Numbered from the stretch's first letter, positions 1-8,977 are shown. The stretch is 64,000 nt of DNA from Hominimerdicola alba (GCF_900112155.1 NZ_FOKQ01000004.1:1-64000), one strand, 5' to 3'. Notes: generated by a model from the sequence alone, not told the origin. Program-made: numbers and translations.

Positions 1-322
1 TCAATACACTTCACAACCGTATTTTAACCTAACTAAAAGATACCACATTACGCCGTCAATGTCAAGACGTGGGAACCCATATGACAATGCTTTAGCAGAA
101 AATTTCTTTTCTATACTCAAAACCGAATGCATTTACAGGACGAAGATAAAGACATTTGATGAAGCACGGCAGCTCATTGATGATTACATCTACTTTTACA
201 ATCACCAGCGTATTCAACTCAAAACAAAACTGACTCCGCTTGAATTGCGAAGCCAGTTCGTTGCTTGATTTAATTATCCATAGGGGCTTTTTTGTGCTGT
301 ACGCACAAAGTGGTTCGGTTCA
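1..322 (+). mobile_element. IS3-family insertion sequence, right-hand part
   Basis: This is the 3' part of an insertion sequence cut by the window start. It matches the complete copy at 24407-25723 almost base for base in the transposase tail and right end. The terminal repeat TGGTTCGGTTCA lies at 311-322 and differs by one base from TGGTGCGGTTCA in the complete copy. A short T-rich run after GGGGC (about 282-293), just past the transposase stop, looks terminator-like. Confidence 0.9.
2..268 (+). CDS. IS3-family transposase OrfB, C-terminal fragment
   Basis: The reading frame is open from the first bases of the window and ends at TGA 266-268, so the true start lies upstream. The visible 88 residues are the end of an rve integrase core, including the S-R-R-G-N-P-Y-D-N-A region, the catalytic glutamate region (LAENFFSILKTE) and the IDDYIYFYN tail typical of IS3/IS150 OrfB. 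It differs from the OrfB at 24815-25669 at only a few residues (for example KTFDEARQL against KTFAEARHL). Both copies appear intact here, so they may be recently active paralogues. An internal ATG at 59 is not the likely start. Confidence 0.92.
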   Translation, partial: QYTSQPYFNLTKRYHITPSMSRRGNPYDNALAENFFSILKTECIYRTKIKTFDEARQLIDDYIYFYNHQRIQLKTKLTPLELRSQFVA

Positions 323-362
323 CTATGAGGTGAGGGAGTTATTTCTTTTATGATATCTCAGC

Positions 363-1208
363 TTACTCTAGGTATTCTATATAAACACCATTTTCTTTAA
401 GATTTTCCTTGACCTCATCGGAAAGCTGATTTTCCGAGACCCTAAGACGTTTAAGGGTATCAAAGCTACTGCCATCAAGTCCGATTATTTTTCCGTCAGT
501 TTCCAGAGACAGCGCTTCCAGATTTTCTATCTGCGCAAAATCTTCACAGTTAATGTCACGGGAGATATTCTGATCGCTTTGATGCATTGTCAATGACAAA
601 ATCTTTACACTATCAATTTTATCTAGCCCCGTTATTTTTCCTTCGCTGGCAAGTATCAATTTATCCAGTTTTTCCAGCTGCGAAAAATCTTCACAATCAA
701 TATCATTCGTACAATTGATCTCAAGATAAGATATGTTTTTCAGTTCGTTCAATTTGTCTAAAGACACTTCTGTTTTAGGTCTAAAGATACTCAATGATTC
801 TAAATTTTTTAATTCGGATATATCTTCGGTAGATTTAAAATCGCAAACGGAAAGGAGCAATTCTTTCAAATCTGTACATTTGTTCAAACCTGACCAGTTA
901 ACACCATATCCGGAAATATACAGTTCTTTTATATTTGGATTCGCAATATCATTGATATCGATCGTTGAAATTATACCGGAAACTTCTAGTTTTTCAAGTG
1001 CAGTACAATATCGTAAAAATTTTATACATGGATCATCAGATGAATAGATCACTACCTTATTAACTTTGCTCGATAGATAAAAATCCTCATCCCCATTCTG
1101 ACCACCATGACAATATATCAAAAACGGTCTTCCCAGATAAGGCGTAAACAGCCTCACCAATACAACAATTAAAACGCAAACAGCAATTATAACCGGCTTC
1201 TTTTTCAT
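363..1208 (-). CDS. Membrane-anchored leucine-rich repeat protein
   Basis: The 281-residue product begins with a short basic segment and one hydrophobic helix (about residues 5-21), which fits an uncleaved anchor or signal peptide. The rest consists of irregular leucine-rich repeats with L-x-x-L-x-I/L spacing (TDLKELLLS, KNLESLSIF, EKLDKLILAS, ENLEALSLE, DTLKRLRVS). An internal duplication is visible: an INC-x-DI-x-CEDFSQ/AQ-x-E unit occurs twice. Such proteins usually act in ligand binding or adhesion outside the membrane, but no specific role can be read here. The Shine-Dalgarno sequence upstream of ATG 1208 is weak, so the start is likely rather than certain. It is an orphan gene between the IS end and the GH26 gene. 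Confidence 0.75.
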   Translation of the reverse strand: MKKKPVIIAVCVLIVVLVRLFTPYLGRPFLIYCHGGQNGDEDFYLSSKVNKVVIYSSDDPCIKFLRYCTALEKLEVSGIISTIDINDIANPNIKELYISGYGVNWSGLNKCTDLKELLLSVCDFKSTEDISELKNLESLSIFRPKTEVSLDKLNELKNISYLEINCTNDIDCEDFSQLEKLDKLILASEGKITGLDKIDSVKILSLTMHQSDQNISRDINCEDFAQIENLEALSLETDGKIIGLDGSSFDTLKRLRVSENQLSDEVKENLKENGVYIEYLE

Positions 1209-1298
1209 AAATTTTCCCGACTTTCTCTCTTAAAATCTTACCCTGACTATTATACCAAAAAACTGTTAATAAATCAACACACAGCCCCGACCCGGCAC

Positions 1299-1328
1299 AA
1301 AAAAGCGCAGTACGATAAATACTGCGCT
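1299..1328 (-). terminator. Intrinsic terminator of the GH26-like gene
   Basis: On the minus strand AGCGCAGTA pairs with TACTGCGCT around a 7-base loop and is followed by TTTTTT. It lies about 27 bases past the stop of the GH26-like gene. Confidence 0.85.
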
Positions 1329-1354
1329 CATATAATAAAATTAAAAATCACCTA

Positions 1355-2797
1355 TCAGAGCACCACCGGCTCATATTCTATCCTTATCTTAGGCAGTTTC
1401 TCAATGGTCTGGTAGCTGTTGAACATACCGTCCTCAGCACTCAGATCATTCTCGCCGCTTGCGGGAGGTGCAAATATCCTCAGCGTCAGGTCCGCATCAC
1501 CCTCAAGTCTGTTCTCATAGAACGCGCTCATCAGGTCGATGACCTTTGCTTTCGGCGACTTGTAGAACCACTTGCCGTTTATCTCGATCATCAGATTGCT
1601 CTCGTCCTCAAAGGTCAGCTCGCAGAAATGTGGGTCGCCATAAAAATGTATCGGTATCTCCAGACCCTCAGCATCCTCGGAATTTCCCCATCTCAGCTTT
1701 GCAGGAAAGCTGACTTCCCCGCCGCGCTTCATCTCGGGACTAAAGAAATCATCGTGGATAAGCTCCCTGTAAGTCTTCATTACAGGCTGTTCGATGCCCA
1801 CATTCTGATTGTTGGGGTCTTCTATCTCAAGACCAAGTCTTCCCCTGTCGCGGAACTGATAGAAAGTAAATCCGCTGAACCACAGCTCAGGGTCTTCTTT
1901 AAGCATATCGCAGAAGCCCTTTACCATCACAGCCTGATCGTAAGCACCCGTAACATCGCCGTCCGCGTTGAACTCGCTCATTACCATGGGCTTGCTGACA
2001 CCGCCGTTTATCACCTTGAATCGCTCATAGCTTCTCTTTGTCATATTGTAGGTCATCTCGACTTTGTCGCGCTTGTACTGTTTTCTTTCCTGATCTCTCA
2101 GCGCCACATCAAAAGGCCAGCCCCAGTGCAGTGCCATGTACTTGTCCACCGACCAGATATCCGTATCCTTTACGGACTGGGCAAACTCCTTTTCCATAAC
2201 TATCTTATCAGACTTAGGGTCTTCGATACCGCCTGTGCAAAGCACCATCTGAACATTGGGCGCTGTCTCGTGAACTATCTTCACAAACTTGCAGTAAAAA
2301 TCCGCAACCTCCTGATAGGTCGCCCTTTTGTTGAAGCTGAACCAGTTGCCCGTGTTCTCGTGGTTGACTCTCAGGAATACTCTGCCGAAAGTCCTCAGGT
2401 CTTCCGCAATAGCACGTATCTGCTCGTCCGAGATATTAGGATCGGCAGTCAGAGTAAGTGTAACGTCCTGTCCGTGCCGTCTTATATCCCTCATACAGGT
2501 GAAAGGCTCGTCATCTCTGTTGCCCTCAAGTCCGCCCTTGTAGGTGAAGTAATCATCATATGGATAATCCCACTGGAACTTAACATCAGCATCTTTCATA
2601 ACTTCCGATATCCTGCCCGGGAACTCCTTATCCAGAGGATAATAGCAGTACATCAGGCTTATGCTCCTGTGGGGTCTGCCCAGCTTGTGGAGAATGTAAT
2701 CCTGATCTACATACTCGCCTCTTTCCGAACCGTCACCCAGATCAACAGCGCACTTTGCCTTGCCCATGTGTACCGAATATACCTTGTAATCGCTCAT
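1355..2797 (-). CDS. Intracellular GH26-like glycoside hydrolase (mannanase-type fold)
   Basis: The 480-residue protein has no signal peptide and should be cytoplasmic. The segment FLRVNHENTGNWFSF (H146, E147) resembles the acid/base strand of family GH26 (HE-N/S-G-x-WFxW). KPMVMSEFNAD places a candidate nucleophile at E275. Both fall at the spacing expected for a clan GH-A (beta/alpha)8 barrel. A C-terminal beta-rich domain follows from about residue 365. GH26 enzymes mostly cleave beta-mannans; an intracellular form would act on imported oligosaccharides. The start is set at ATG 2797, where GGAGGT lies 5 bases upstream, not at the upstream in-frame ATG. It forms no tight operon. The family assignment rests on the motifs only, and a related GH-A family is possible. 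Confidence 0.65.
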   Translation of the reverse strand: MSDYKVYSVHMGKAKCAVDLGDGSERGEYVDQDYILHKLGRPHRSISLMYCYYPLDKEFPGRISEVMKDADVKFQWDYPYDDYFTYKGGLEGNRDDEPFTCMRDIRRHGQDVTLTLTADPNISDEQIRAIAEDLRTFGRVFLRVNHENTGNWFSFNKRATYQEVADFYCKFVKIVHETAPNVQMVLCTGGIEDPKSDKIVMEKEFAQSVKDTDIWSVDKYMALHWGWPFDVALRDQERKQYKRDKVEMTYNMTKRSYERFKVINGGVSKPMVMSEFNADGDVTGAYDQAVMVKGFCDMLKEDPELWFSGFTFYQFRDRGRLGLEIEDPNNQNVGIEQPVMKTYRELIHDDFFSPEMKRGGEVSFPAKLRWGNSEDAEGLEIPIHFYGDPHFCELTFEDESNLMIEINGKWFYKSPKAKVIDLMSAFYENRLEGDADLTLRIFAPPASGENDLSAEDGMFNSYQTIEKLPKIRIEYEPVVL

Positions 2798-2921
2798 AAA
2801 AAACCTCCATTCCACCGTTTGGTGAAAATATCACCACATCATAAGTGACACCGTCACCCCGATGCGCTCCCCCGCCCGAAGATCATCGGGCTTTATTTTC
2901 GTTCTATCCGCAATTTACGGA

Positions 2922-4013
2922 CTATTTCGCTATCAGCGAATTGATATCGTCAAATACCAGCGCCAGATCCTTGAAGACCTTGCAGCTCTCCTCCGTCTCG
3001 GGATACTGCTCCGTCATTATGCATAGCACAAAAGGCGAATCCGCATAAACTATGGCGCAGTCGTTGAAAGCTTCTTCCTGATAATCCGAACCGTACTTCT
3101 GCGCCACCTTGTACTTGTCACCCAGCGCCGCGCCTATCTGTATGTTCAGATGTGCCTTGCTAAGCAGTTTTATGAGCCATTTGCCGTCCTTGTTCTTCTT
3201 CGCAAAACGGTAGATGTCCTCATAATCCTTCATCATATCGTCGCTGCTGCAGTAGGTGAATATCCACTCCGCATTGTAGCCCAGAGTATAGTTCGAGCCT
3301 ATGGCATACTGATTGTTATTGAAATCTCCCGCGCCGTATCTCAGGCATAAAAGCTGATAAGCCGTGTTGTCGCTGTCCAGAATTGTGTACTCGATAAGCT
3401 TTTTCGCCGTGAATTCCTTGCCGTACTCCTCATTCACGATACCTTCGTAATCGCCCTCCCACTTAGTGGTCAGCGGGATCTTCTCTTTCAGGTCGATTCC
3501 CTTTGCCAGCAGAGATTTCACAAAAGGCGCCTTTACACAGCTGCAGGTCATAAACTGATCGTACTGCCTGTACCCGACATACGCCCCTGTATCCATATTC
3601 TTGAAAGAGAACGCCATATGGAAATTCGCCTCGCTGCAAATCTCCTGCAGCCTGTCAAAGCACTTTTCCAGCTCCTTGTTTGAGTATACCTTGTCAAAAT
3701 CGCTCACCGTGAACCAGTAACCGCCGCCCACAGTGCATTCCTCTGACTCTCTCGGCGGCTGAGGTTCTTCCTTCTTCGATTCGGTGACTTCACTGCCTTC
3801 CGTATCCGTCTCAGCTTTCTCAGAGTCAGCCGTCGATATCACCGACGCACTGTCCTCCTCCGCAGTCTGCTCCGCGGTCTCCTCCGTGGATAACTCCTTA
3901 TCGTCACTCTGAGTTATATCCGAAGCGCTGACGTCCGCGCCGCATCCCGAAAGCAGCATAGCCCCCGCGCACACCAAAGCAGACAGCGCCCCTATCTTTC
4001 TTTTTAATTCCAT
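2922..4013 (-). CDS. Lipoprotein with class A beta-lactamase-like serine hydrolase domain
   Basis: The 363-residue precursor has a lipoprotein signal with lipobox LLSGC (Cys24). A long acidic, threonine/serine/glutamate-rich linker (about 25-92) precedes a domain that carries the three penicillin-recognising motifs in order: S158-C-V-K161 (SxxK), S214-D-N216 (SDN) and K306-Y-G-S309 (KTG equivalent). This is the arrangement of class A beta-lactamases and related D,D-peptidases. The KYG in place of KTG, and the absence of an obvious ExxLN omega loop at the usual place, make true beta-lactamase activity uncertain. A peptidoglycan-related or degenerate hydrolase is as likely. It would sit on the outer face of the membrane. 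A good promoter lies at 4140-4168. Confidence 0.75.
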   Translation of the reverse strand: MELKRKIGALSALVCAGAMLLSGCGADVSASDITQSDDKELSTEETAEQTAEEDSASVISTADSEKAETDTEGSEVTESKKEEPQPPRESEECTVGGGYWFTVSDFDKVYSNKELEKCFDRLQEICSEANFHMAFSFKNMDTGAYVGYRQYDQFMTCSCVKAPFVKSLLAKGIDLKEKIPLTTKWEGDYEGIVNEEYGKEFTAKKLIEYTILDSDNTAYQLLCLRYGAGDFNNNQYAIGSNYTLGYNAEWIFTYCSSDDMMKDYEDIYRFAKKNKDGKWLIKLLSKAHLNIQIGAALGDKYKVAQKYGSDYQEEAFNDCAIVYADSPFVLCIMTEQYPETEESCKVFKDLALVFDDINSLIAK

Positions 4014-4367
4014 ACCTACCCTACCTTATAAAAGCGCAGTACTGCGCCTGTCTGCATTCAATTCCAAAAAACGAACAGCTAAAAACGACACCGAGCCGTT
4101 CGTCCCGACAGAGATATCCTCTGCCATTTATATAAAAATATTATACCATATCCCCCGTCGAAAGTCAACACAAAACGACATTTTTCCCCAATAAATATAG
4201 AAAAAATACCGCCCGCGCCCGAACCAAAAGTTTCCCGCAGACGATACCCCATCTTTATCCTATACTATAATTTGTCCGATTATTTACTCAGTAAATTTTC
4301 ATAAACCAAATCCTACTCATTCCGGAAGAGCCCGAGCAACTTACAGTCCAAAAATACGCCCACAAGC
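4014..4367. other. Intergenic region between lipoprotein and amidase genes
   Basis: No coding potential is evident in these 354 bases. They hold the promoter at 4140-4168 and a leader of about 120 bases for the downstream lipoprotein gene. The leader contains the palindrome GCGCAGTACTGCGC shortly before the start codon. Confidence 0.6.
4140..4168 (-). promoter_or_regulatory. Sigma-A promoter for the beta-lactamase-like lipoprotein gene
   Basis: On the minus strand TTGACT (4163-4168) and TATAAT (4140-4145) are separated by exactly 17 bases. Confidence 0.8.
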
Positions 4368-5123
4368 CTATCCGCCAACTTCCCCGTTCTCACCAACTTC
4401 ACTCCCGCGATAACTCATTATCCCCGACATTATTGCAAAAGCCACCTGCCGCCGATATCCCGCATCCTCCAGCTTAGCCGCCTCCTCAGGATTTGAAAGG
4501 AATCCGCACTCTACCATTACCGCAGGGGTTTCCGTCCTGTCCAGCAGATAAAGCTCATCGTCCACAGCCTTTGTCTCCCTGTCGTTGTCGGGCTGTAAAA
4601 GCGCAACAAACTGCCTCTGCACCGCCCCCGCAAGACGTTCTCCCCTGCCGTTTCTCCGTGAATAGAACACCTGCGCACCGCTGTATCTGCTGTCCGTGAA
4701 CTGATTCTGATGTATCGAAACAGCCACCCCGCCGCACTTGTCAAACACCGCCAGCCTGTTCTTCATGTCCGATCGCTTCTGCTTTCCCAGCCCCTCTATC
4801 CCCTCATCGTAAACCGAGCGGTCGTCCTCTCTCGTCATCGTGACCTCAAATCCCAGCACTTCCAGCATATCCCGCTCAGTAAGGGCAATATCCAGATTCA
4901 GCCCCTTTTCAGCAACGCCGTTCACCGAAACACAGCCGCCGTCCGCACCGCCGTGACCCGCATCCAGCACCACCTGAGGCCGCACAATTCCCTCAGCCGC
5001 AGAAACCTTAGTTACCCTGTCCATAGCCCTGCCGCTGACAACGTCCCCCGCCCATATCGACCCGCAAAGCACCGCAAAAGCCCCGCAGCAAACAGCTATC
5101 TTCTTCATCTTCATCCGTTCCAT
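4368..5123 (-). CDS. N-acetylmuramoyl-L-alanine amidase, CwlD/Amidase_3 type
   Basis: The 251-residue protein has an N-terminal hydrophobic segment (about 8-25) for export. An Amidase_3 catalytic domain follows. The zinc ligands of the family are visible: H57 in LDAGHGG, E72 in VAEKGLN and H138 in VSIHQNQ. The catalytic glutamate is E205 in VMVECGFLSN. The enzyme cuts the amide bond between muramic acid and the peptide stem. In spore formers CwlD makes muramic lactam in the cortex, and the single small domain and short N-terminus match that type better than a multidomain autolysin. ATG 5123 is preceded by GGGAGG at suitable spacing. No partner gene is adjacent. Confidence 0.88.
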   Translation of the reverse strand: MERMKMKKIAVCCGAFAVLCGSIWAGDVVSGRAMDRVTKVSAAEGIVRPQVVLDAGHGGADGGCVSVNGVAEKGLNLDIALTERDMLEVLGFEVTMTREDDRSVYDEGIEGLGKQKRSDMKNRLAVFDKCGGVAVSIHQNQFTDSRYSGAQVFYSRRNGRGERLAGAVQRQFVALLQPDNDRETKAVDDELYLLDRTETPAVMVECGFLSNPEEAAKLEDAGYRRQVAFAIMSGIMSYRGSEVGENGEVGG

Positions 5124-5312
5124 GTCAGTCCCTCCCGTTTTGTCTTTATAGAATAATATGCTCTCAAAAACAAAATATACGCCCCCGGACCCAAATCCTA
5201 ATTATTCACCATTAATTATCCGATTTTTCATTTAGTGAATACTATTCTGCCTTTACTTCCTCTGCAAAATATGCTATACTATATAAAGATTTTAACCTAA
5301 GGACTGATGAAC

Positions 5313-5777
5313 ATGAAATACCTTACCGACCTGTTTTCAAATGTCTTCGTACTGACCGCCCTGGCTTCATGGGCTGAAGCACAGGTGCTGAAAACCATAA
5401 TACACGCCATAGTCAATAAAAAACTTGATATCACCCGACTTTTCGGCGACGGCGGTATGCCCAGCGGCCACTCCGCCACCGTGACATCTCTCGCCGCCAC
5501 CATAGGTCTTGTCAAAGGGCTTGATTCCGTGGAATTTGCCATTGCAGGAATAGTCGCAGTGGTGGTCTGCCACGATGCCAGCGGTGTCCGCCTGGAAACG
5601 GGCAAACAGTCCACCATACTCAACGAGATGCAGAAGACCCTGAAACTTCTCACCTCCCAGGAACTCCCCGAAGTAAAGCTAAAAGAATTCGTAGGTCATA
5701 CCCGCGCACAAGTAGCCGCAGGCATCATCATGGGCATAGTGAACGCACTGATAGTATATAATGCTTTTCTGCGCTGA
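5313..5777 (+). CDS. Divergent PAP2 family membrane protein (YuiD/DUF212 type)
   Basis: This 154-residue, mostly hydrophobic protein has the signature of the divergent PAP2 family: GGMPSGHSAT followed by HDASGVRLETGKQ. In classical PAP2 phosphatases SGH is the second catalytic motif, and here the first and third motifs are altered. Members are predicted membrane lipid phosphatases without a firm role. ATG 5313 is preferred because AAGGA lies 9 bases upstream; the ATG at 5307 would be only 3 bases from it. A TATACT box near 5276 could serve as the -10. A fragment of the dispersed repeat starts 3 bases after the stop codon. Confidence 0.88.
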   Translation: MKYLTDLFSNVFVLTALASWAEAQVLKTIIHAIVNKKLDITRLFGDGGMPSGHSATVTSLAATIGLVKGLDSVEFAIAGIVAVVVCHDASGVRLETGKQSTILNEMQKTLKLLTSQELPEVKLKEFVGHTRAQVAAGIIMGIVNALIVYNAFLR

Positions 5778-5780
5778 GAA

Positions 5781-5854
5781 TGCCAAGGAATAGAGCTTTT
5801 GCTAAAATCAAACGCGGCATAGTTTGGTTGGGTCGCAAGTTTTCTGCCGCGCTT
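5781..5854. repeat. Fragment of the dispersed foldback repeat
   Basis: It starts with TGCCAAGGA and contains GAGCTTTTGCTAAAATCAAA, which also occurs in the large copy at 25729-26474 and in the fragment at 9893-9970. It then ends in CTGCCGCGCTT. It lies between the convergent 3' ends of the PAP2 and GH43 genes. Confidence 0.8.
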
Positions 5855-5871
5855 CTATTCGTCGATACCCC

Positions 5872-7200
5872 CTACTTCAAAACACAAAAACTCTCCGCCT
5901 CAAACAGGTATCTGCTGTCAAATGCAGGCTTCATCCAGCCCTCGATACCGTGATATGCCTTGAAGAACACCGCGTGTCTGCCTGTGATATTCTTCACCTT
6001 GCACCTGTAAACGCCGTCCGCCGTACCGATAGCCAGCTCGCCTATCTCCTCGCCGTCCTCGGCATTAAGCAGTACTTTCACCCGACAGTTCACACCCATG
6101 CCACGCACTTTCATTGCAAGAGTCATGCTGTCCCCTGTGAAATCCTCGCCGAAATCAAAGTACTTGTACCCGAACACACTGCCCTCGGTGATGTTCGTTA
6201 TCACTCTCGTGAAGATATCCTTCTCCGTGATGAAGCATCCGCCTTTCAGCACGCAGGCTATCTCCGCAGGCGTTACTTTATAAGGGTCAAGGGACTTCTC
6301 AAATCCCAGGGAAGTCATCTCAACAGGCGGGATAGTGCCGTCTTCAAGTATCTCGATACGCTCAACGCAGGCGCGGCGGGACATTATGGTATTGTTGGTC
6401 ATCCTGTGGTAGAACACATACCACTGACCGTTTATGCAAGCCACCGACCCGTGATTGTTCCCCGCAGGGTAGTCAACGCCGTTGTCGATGATGTACCCCT
6501 TGTACTCAAAAGGTCCTCTGGGCGAATCGCTCATGGCGTAAGCCAGTCTGCTTCCCTTTCTCGGCGAATATATCAGATAGTATCTGCCGTTTATCTTTCT
6601 GGGGGAACTAGCCTCGTAAAATCTCCTCTCCTCTGGAATATCCATCGTATCGGGCATAACAGGGTGCATATGGCTTCCTTTGATGACCGTCCTCATATCC
6701 GCAGTGTCGAGTTCGTTCATGTGTGAACCCTCGAAACCATAGTACACATACACCCGACCGTCATCGTCCACCAGCACGCCCGCATCGTTGAAGATACCGT
6801 CGTCCCCGACTTCAACATCTTCACCGTATATATACTGTCCCAGCGCCTTAAAAGGACCCTCGGGCTTGTCGGATACACCCACAGCCCCCTTAGAACCCAC
6901 GATATACGAATACAGATAGTACTTTCCGTCCTTTTCGATAACATCGGGCGCATAGCACTCGTTCCTCGTCCAGTCCGTATCCGCGGGACGTTCCCCGCCA
7001 TCCTTAGTCCTGAAGCTGTCACCGTGACACACCCAGTTATTAAGATCATCTATCGATGCTGACCACACTTTCAGCTTGTAATCACAAAACTTATCACAAG
7101 ATACCCTGTCATGCGACCCGTAAAGATATACCCTATCCCCGAAGACCCTCGGTTCACCGTCAGGTATGTACTCCCATAAAGGCAATATCGGATTAGCCAT
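5872..7200 (-). CDS. GH43 family glycosidase (beta-xylosidase/arabinofuranosidase type)
   Basis: The 442-residue protein has no signal peptide. Its N-terminal two thirds match the five-bladed propeller of GH43. The opening MANPILPLWEYIPDGEPR resembles the usual N-P-x-x-x-x-x-P-D stretch. FNDAGVLVDDDGRVYVYYG supplies the pKa-modulating aspartate, and the FYEASSPRKINGRYYL segment supplies the acid glutamate. A C-terminal domain (about 310-442) ends in a region resembling a CBM6-like jelly roll. Such enzymes remove xylose or arabinose from imported xylan fragments. ATG 7200 is chosen because AGGAGG lies 7 bases upstream; an in-frame extension to 7278 lacks a ribosome site. With the nearby GH26-like gene it suggests hemicellulose oligosaccharide use. 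Confidence 0.85.
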   Translation of the reverse strand: MANPILPLWEYIPDGEPRVFGDRVYLYGSHDRVSCDKFCDYKLKVWSASIDDLNNWVCHGDSFRTKDGGERPADTDWTRNECYAPDVIEKDGKYYLYSYIVGSKGAVGVSDKPEGPFKALGQYIYGEDVEVGDDGIFNDAGVLVDDDGRVYVYYGFEGSHMNELDTADMRTVIKGSHMHPVMPDTMDIPEERRFYEASSPRKINGRYYLIYSPRKGSRLAYAMSDSPRGPFEYKGYIIDNGVDYPAGNNHGSVACINGQWYVFYHRMTNNTIMSRRACVERIEILEDGTIPPVEMTSLGFEKSLDPYKVTPAEIACVLKGGCFITEKDIFTRVITNITEGSVFGYKYFDFGEDFTGDSMTLAMKVRGMGVNCRVKVLLNAEDGEEIGELAIGTADGVYRCKVKNITGRHAVFFKAYHGIEGWMKPAFDSRYLFEAESFCVLK

Positions 7201-7398
7201 TTTTAACCTCCTATCTAAATGGGGGACGGAGTCCCCCATACCACTCTGCGCAGCAAGACCTTCGCGTCCGTTGGACACTTGACCTGCGTTCGTTCGCTCG
7301 TTCCTCGCTCACTCACTACGGTCAAGGGGCGCTAACAGCGACTGTGTCGGCTGTGGGCTTCTTGCTTTGCTGTGGTGCTTCTCAACTTTGCTATAATC

Positions 7399-7866
7399 TT
7401 ACAAATTTATATAGGGTGATCCCAAACGTTTCTGAAACTCATTTTTCATTCCTATACCGCAGTAATGATCAAATGCATCATCTAACTTGATTATGCCGTG
7501 ACGCTTAATTATTATCGCCTTTTCAAAATTTGGCATATAGACCAGGTCGGATTCAAAATCATTTATTATTTTTTCAATAAAGTAAAGAATACTTTCGTTT
7601 GAATTAATATCTGCGCAGCTTTCAAATGAAATTGAAAAATTAACGTCAACATCATAATCATCTTTTAGCATTTCAACATCGATCTTTTCCATAAAACTCA
7701 TAGTTGCGATTATCTTATCGTTGGCGAATGTGTAAATATCACCTATTCTTTTATCAACTCGATGAGATATAGAATTGTTTGATGAACAATATAGATCATT
7801 AGTCAAGTATTCTATCAGATCGTTTGCTTTACTAATTTTGATCTCAACATATTTTTCTAAAGACAT
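7399..7866 (-). CDS. Hypothetical protein, 155 residues
   Basis: I do not recognise this soluble, acidic protein. It has no signal peptide, membrane helix or cysteine-rich motif. AAGGTGAT upstream of ATG 7866 supports translation. Its base composition is more AT-rich than the neighbouring glycosidase genes, which fits recent acquisition. The 198 bases between it and the GH43 start hold a GGGGGAC/GTCCCCC hairpin (7221-7237) and no gene. An immunity-type protein is conceivable from its size and solitary position, but nothing in the sequence shows it. Confidence 0.55.
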   Translation of the reverse strand: MSLEKYVEIKISKANDLIEYLTNDLYCSSNNSISHRVDKRIGDIYTFANDKIIATMSFMEKIDVEMLKDDYDVDVNFSISFESCADINSNESILYFIEKIINDFESDLVYMPNFEKAIIIKRHGIIKLDDAFDHYCGIGMKNEFQKRLGSPYINL

Positions 7867-8261
7867 AAATAATCACCTTGTAACATTCAATGCAGTCACC
7901 GTCCGCTCCCCACGCCGGACGTAAGCTTTTGCCTTGCCGTTTTTAAGCCACTGTCCTACCCTTGTATCATACCATATCCCGCAGATGTTTGCAAGTATCC
8001 CCGCCGATTATTTTTCAGATATCTCTCCGCCCCCGCTCTGTCGCAAACTCTCCGAAACCCCTATTCAGCGCACTCTCAGCGCTGACATTATGCACAACCC
8101 TGTAACCGCCGCGTCATCAAAATTCGTAAATATTAATATACGAAAATATATAGCTTTTTCGGGAGATATGTGCTATAATATCATCGGTGAAAGGAAGAGC
8201 CTTCACCCGTTTGTAATGTACCCGCCCCTCATAGCGGGATATTAACAAGGAGGAATAAAAT
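7867..8261. other. Intergenic region upstream of the ECF S component gene
   Basis: No convincing gene is present. TATAAT at 8174-8179 is a probable -10 box without a good -35. The following leader can form a small hairpin (GGTGAA...TTCACC, about 8187-8206) and a second GC-rich one (CCCGC...GCGGG), then AAGGAGG before the start. No known riboswitch class was recognised. Confidence 0.45.
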
Positions 8262-8888
8262 ATGAAAAGAACAAACAAGACTAATAATCTGGTACTCATG
8301 GGTGTCATGACCGCTATCATATTCATTATGGGTCTTAGCCCCTTAGGCTATATCCAAACAGCTACTCTTAAAATTGCACTCGTCACTATCCCCGTAAGCA
8401 TTGCAGCTTTCGCACTGGGACCCAAGGGCGGTGCACTTGCAGGACTTTCTTTCGGCATAACCAGTGCTATCGCTGCTTTTACAACCCCTGGTGCGTTTTT
8501 GGCACCACTCGTTAGTATAAGCGCTGTCAGAACTGTGATACTCTGTGTAGTCCCCAGAATTCTTGTAGGACTTCTCGCAGGTACTATTGCCCAAGTTCTG
8601 AAGACCATAAAGGTACCCGCGCCCATATCCGGCGGCATCACAGGTTTCAGCGTTGCATTTCTGAACACCATATTCTTCATGAGCACACTGCTGATGATGT
8701 TTGGCGATTCTGAGACCGTAAAGGGCATGGAGGGTCATCAGAACCTTGTGCTGTTCATAATAGCTGTTGTTACACTGAATGTGGCTATCGAGTGGATATC
8801 CTGCACAGTTATTACTTCAGCCGTTGCGCTTGCACTTTCAAAAGCAGGATTTATCAGCGCACCCAAGAAAAAAGCATCAGCACACTGA
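8262..8888 (+). CDS. ECF transporter S component, probably for pantothenate
   Basis: The 208-residue hydrophobic protein has about six membrane segments and the ECF S-component layout, including the early V-L-M-G-V-M-T-A stretch. In this family the S component binds the vitamin and docks on a shared EcfAA'T module, whose genes are not in the window. The gene lies 216 bases upstream of coaX, so pantothenate is the most economical substrate guess; folate-type S components look similar. AAGGAGG precedes ATG 8262. A strong terminator follows, so it is not cotranscribed with coaX by default. Confidence 0.75.
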   Translation: MKRTNKTNNLVLMGVMTAIIFIMGLSPLGYIQTATLKIALVTIPVSIAAFALGPKGGALAGLSFGITSAIAAFTTPGAFLAPLVSISAVRTVILCVVPRILVGLLAGTIAQVLKTIKVPAPISGGITGFSVAFLNTIFFMSTLLMMFGDSETVKGMEGHQNLVLFIIAVVTLNVAIEWISCTVITSAVALALSKAGFISAPKKKASAH

Positions 8889-8893
8889 TATAT

Positions 8894-8920
8894 CAAAGGA
8901 CGGCATTCAGCCGTCCTTTT
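8894..8920 (+). terminator. Intrinsic terminator after the ECF S component gene
   Basis: AAAGGACGGC pairs with GCCGTCCTTT around ATTCA and runs into a T tract. Confidence 0.9.
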
Positions 8921-8925
8921 TTCTG

Positions 8926-8954
8926 TTGACTTATCAGCGTATTTGTGCTAAAAT
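8926..8954 (+). promoter_or_regulatory. Probable promoter for coaX
   Basis: TTGACT and TAAAAT (8949-8954) are separated by 17 bases, just after the terminator. The sequence GTTGACTTATCAGCG recurs near 9010 inside the following repeat. Confidence 0.5.
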
Positions 8955-8977
8955 GTTTAAGGCACAAACACCGTATC

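Noticed and set aside
1628-2848. Long open frame (406 codons) on the plus strand opposite the GH26-like gene
   Set aside because: Its sequence is low in coding character and lies entirely antisense to a gene with clear motifs and a ribosome site; it is a shadow frame.
2922-4013. Annotation as a true class A beta-lactamase resistance gene
   Set aside because: The third motif is KYG and no convincing ExxLN loop was found; activity on beta-lactams is not supported by sequence alone.
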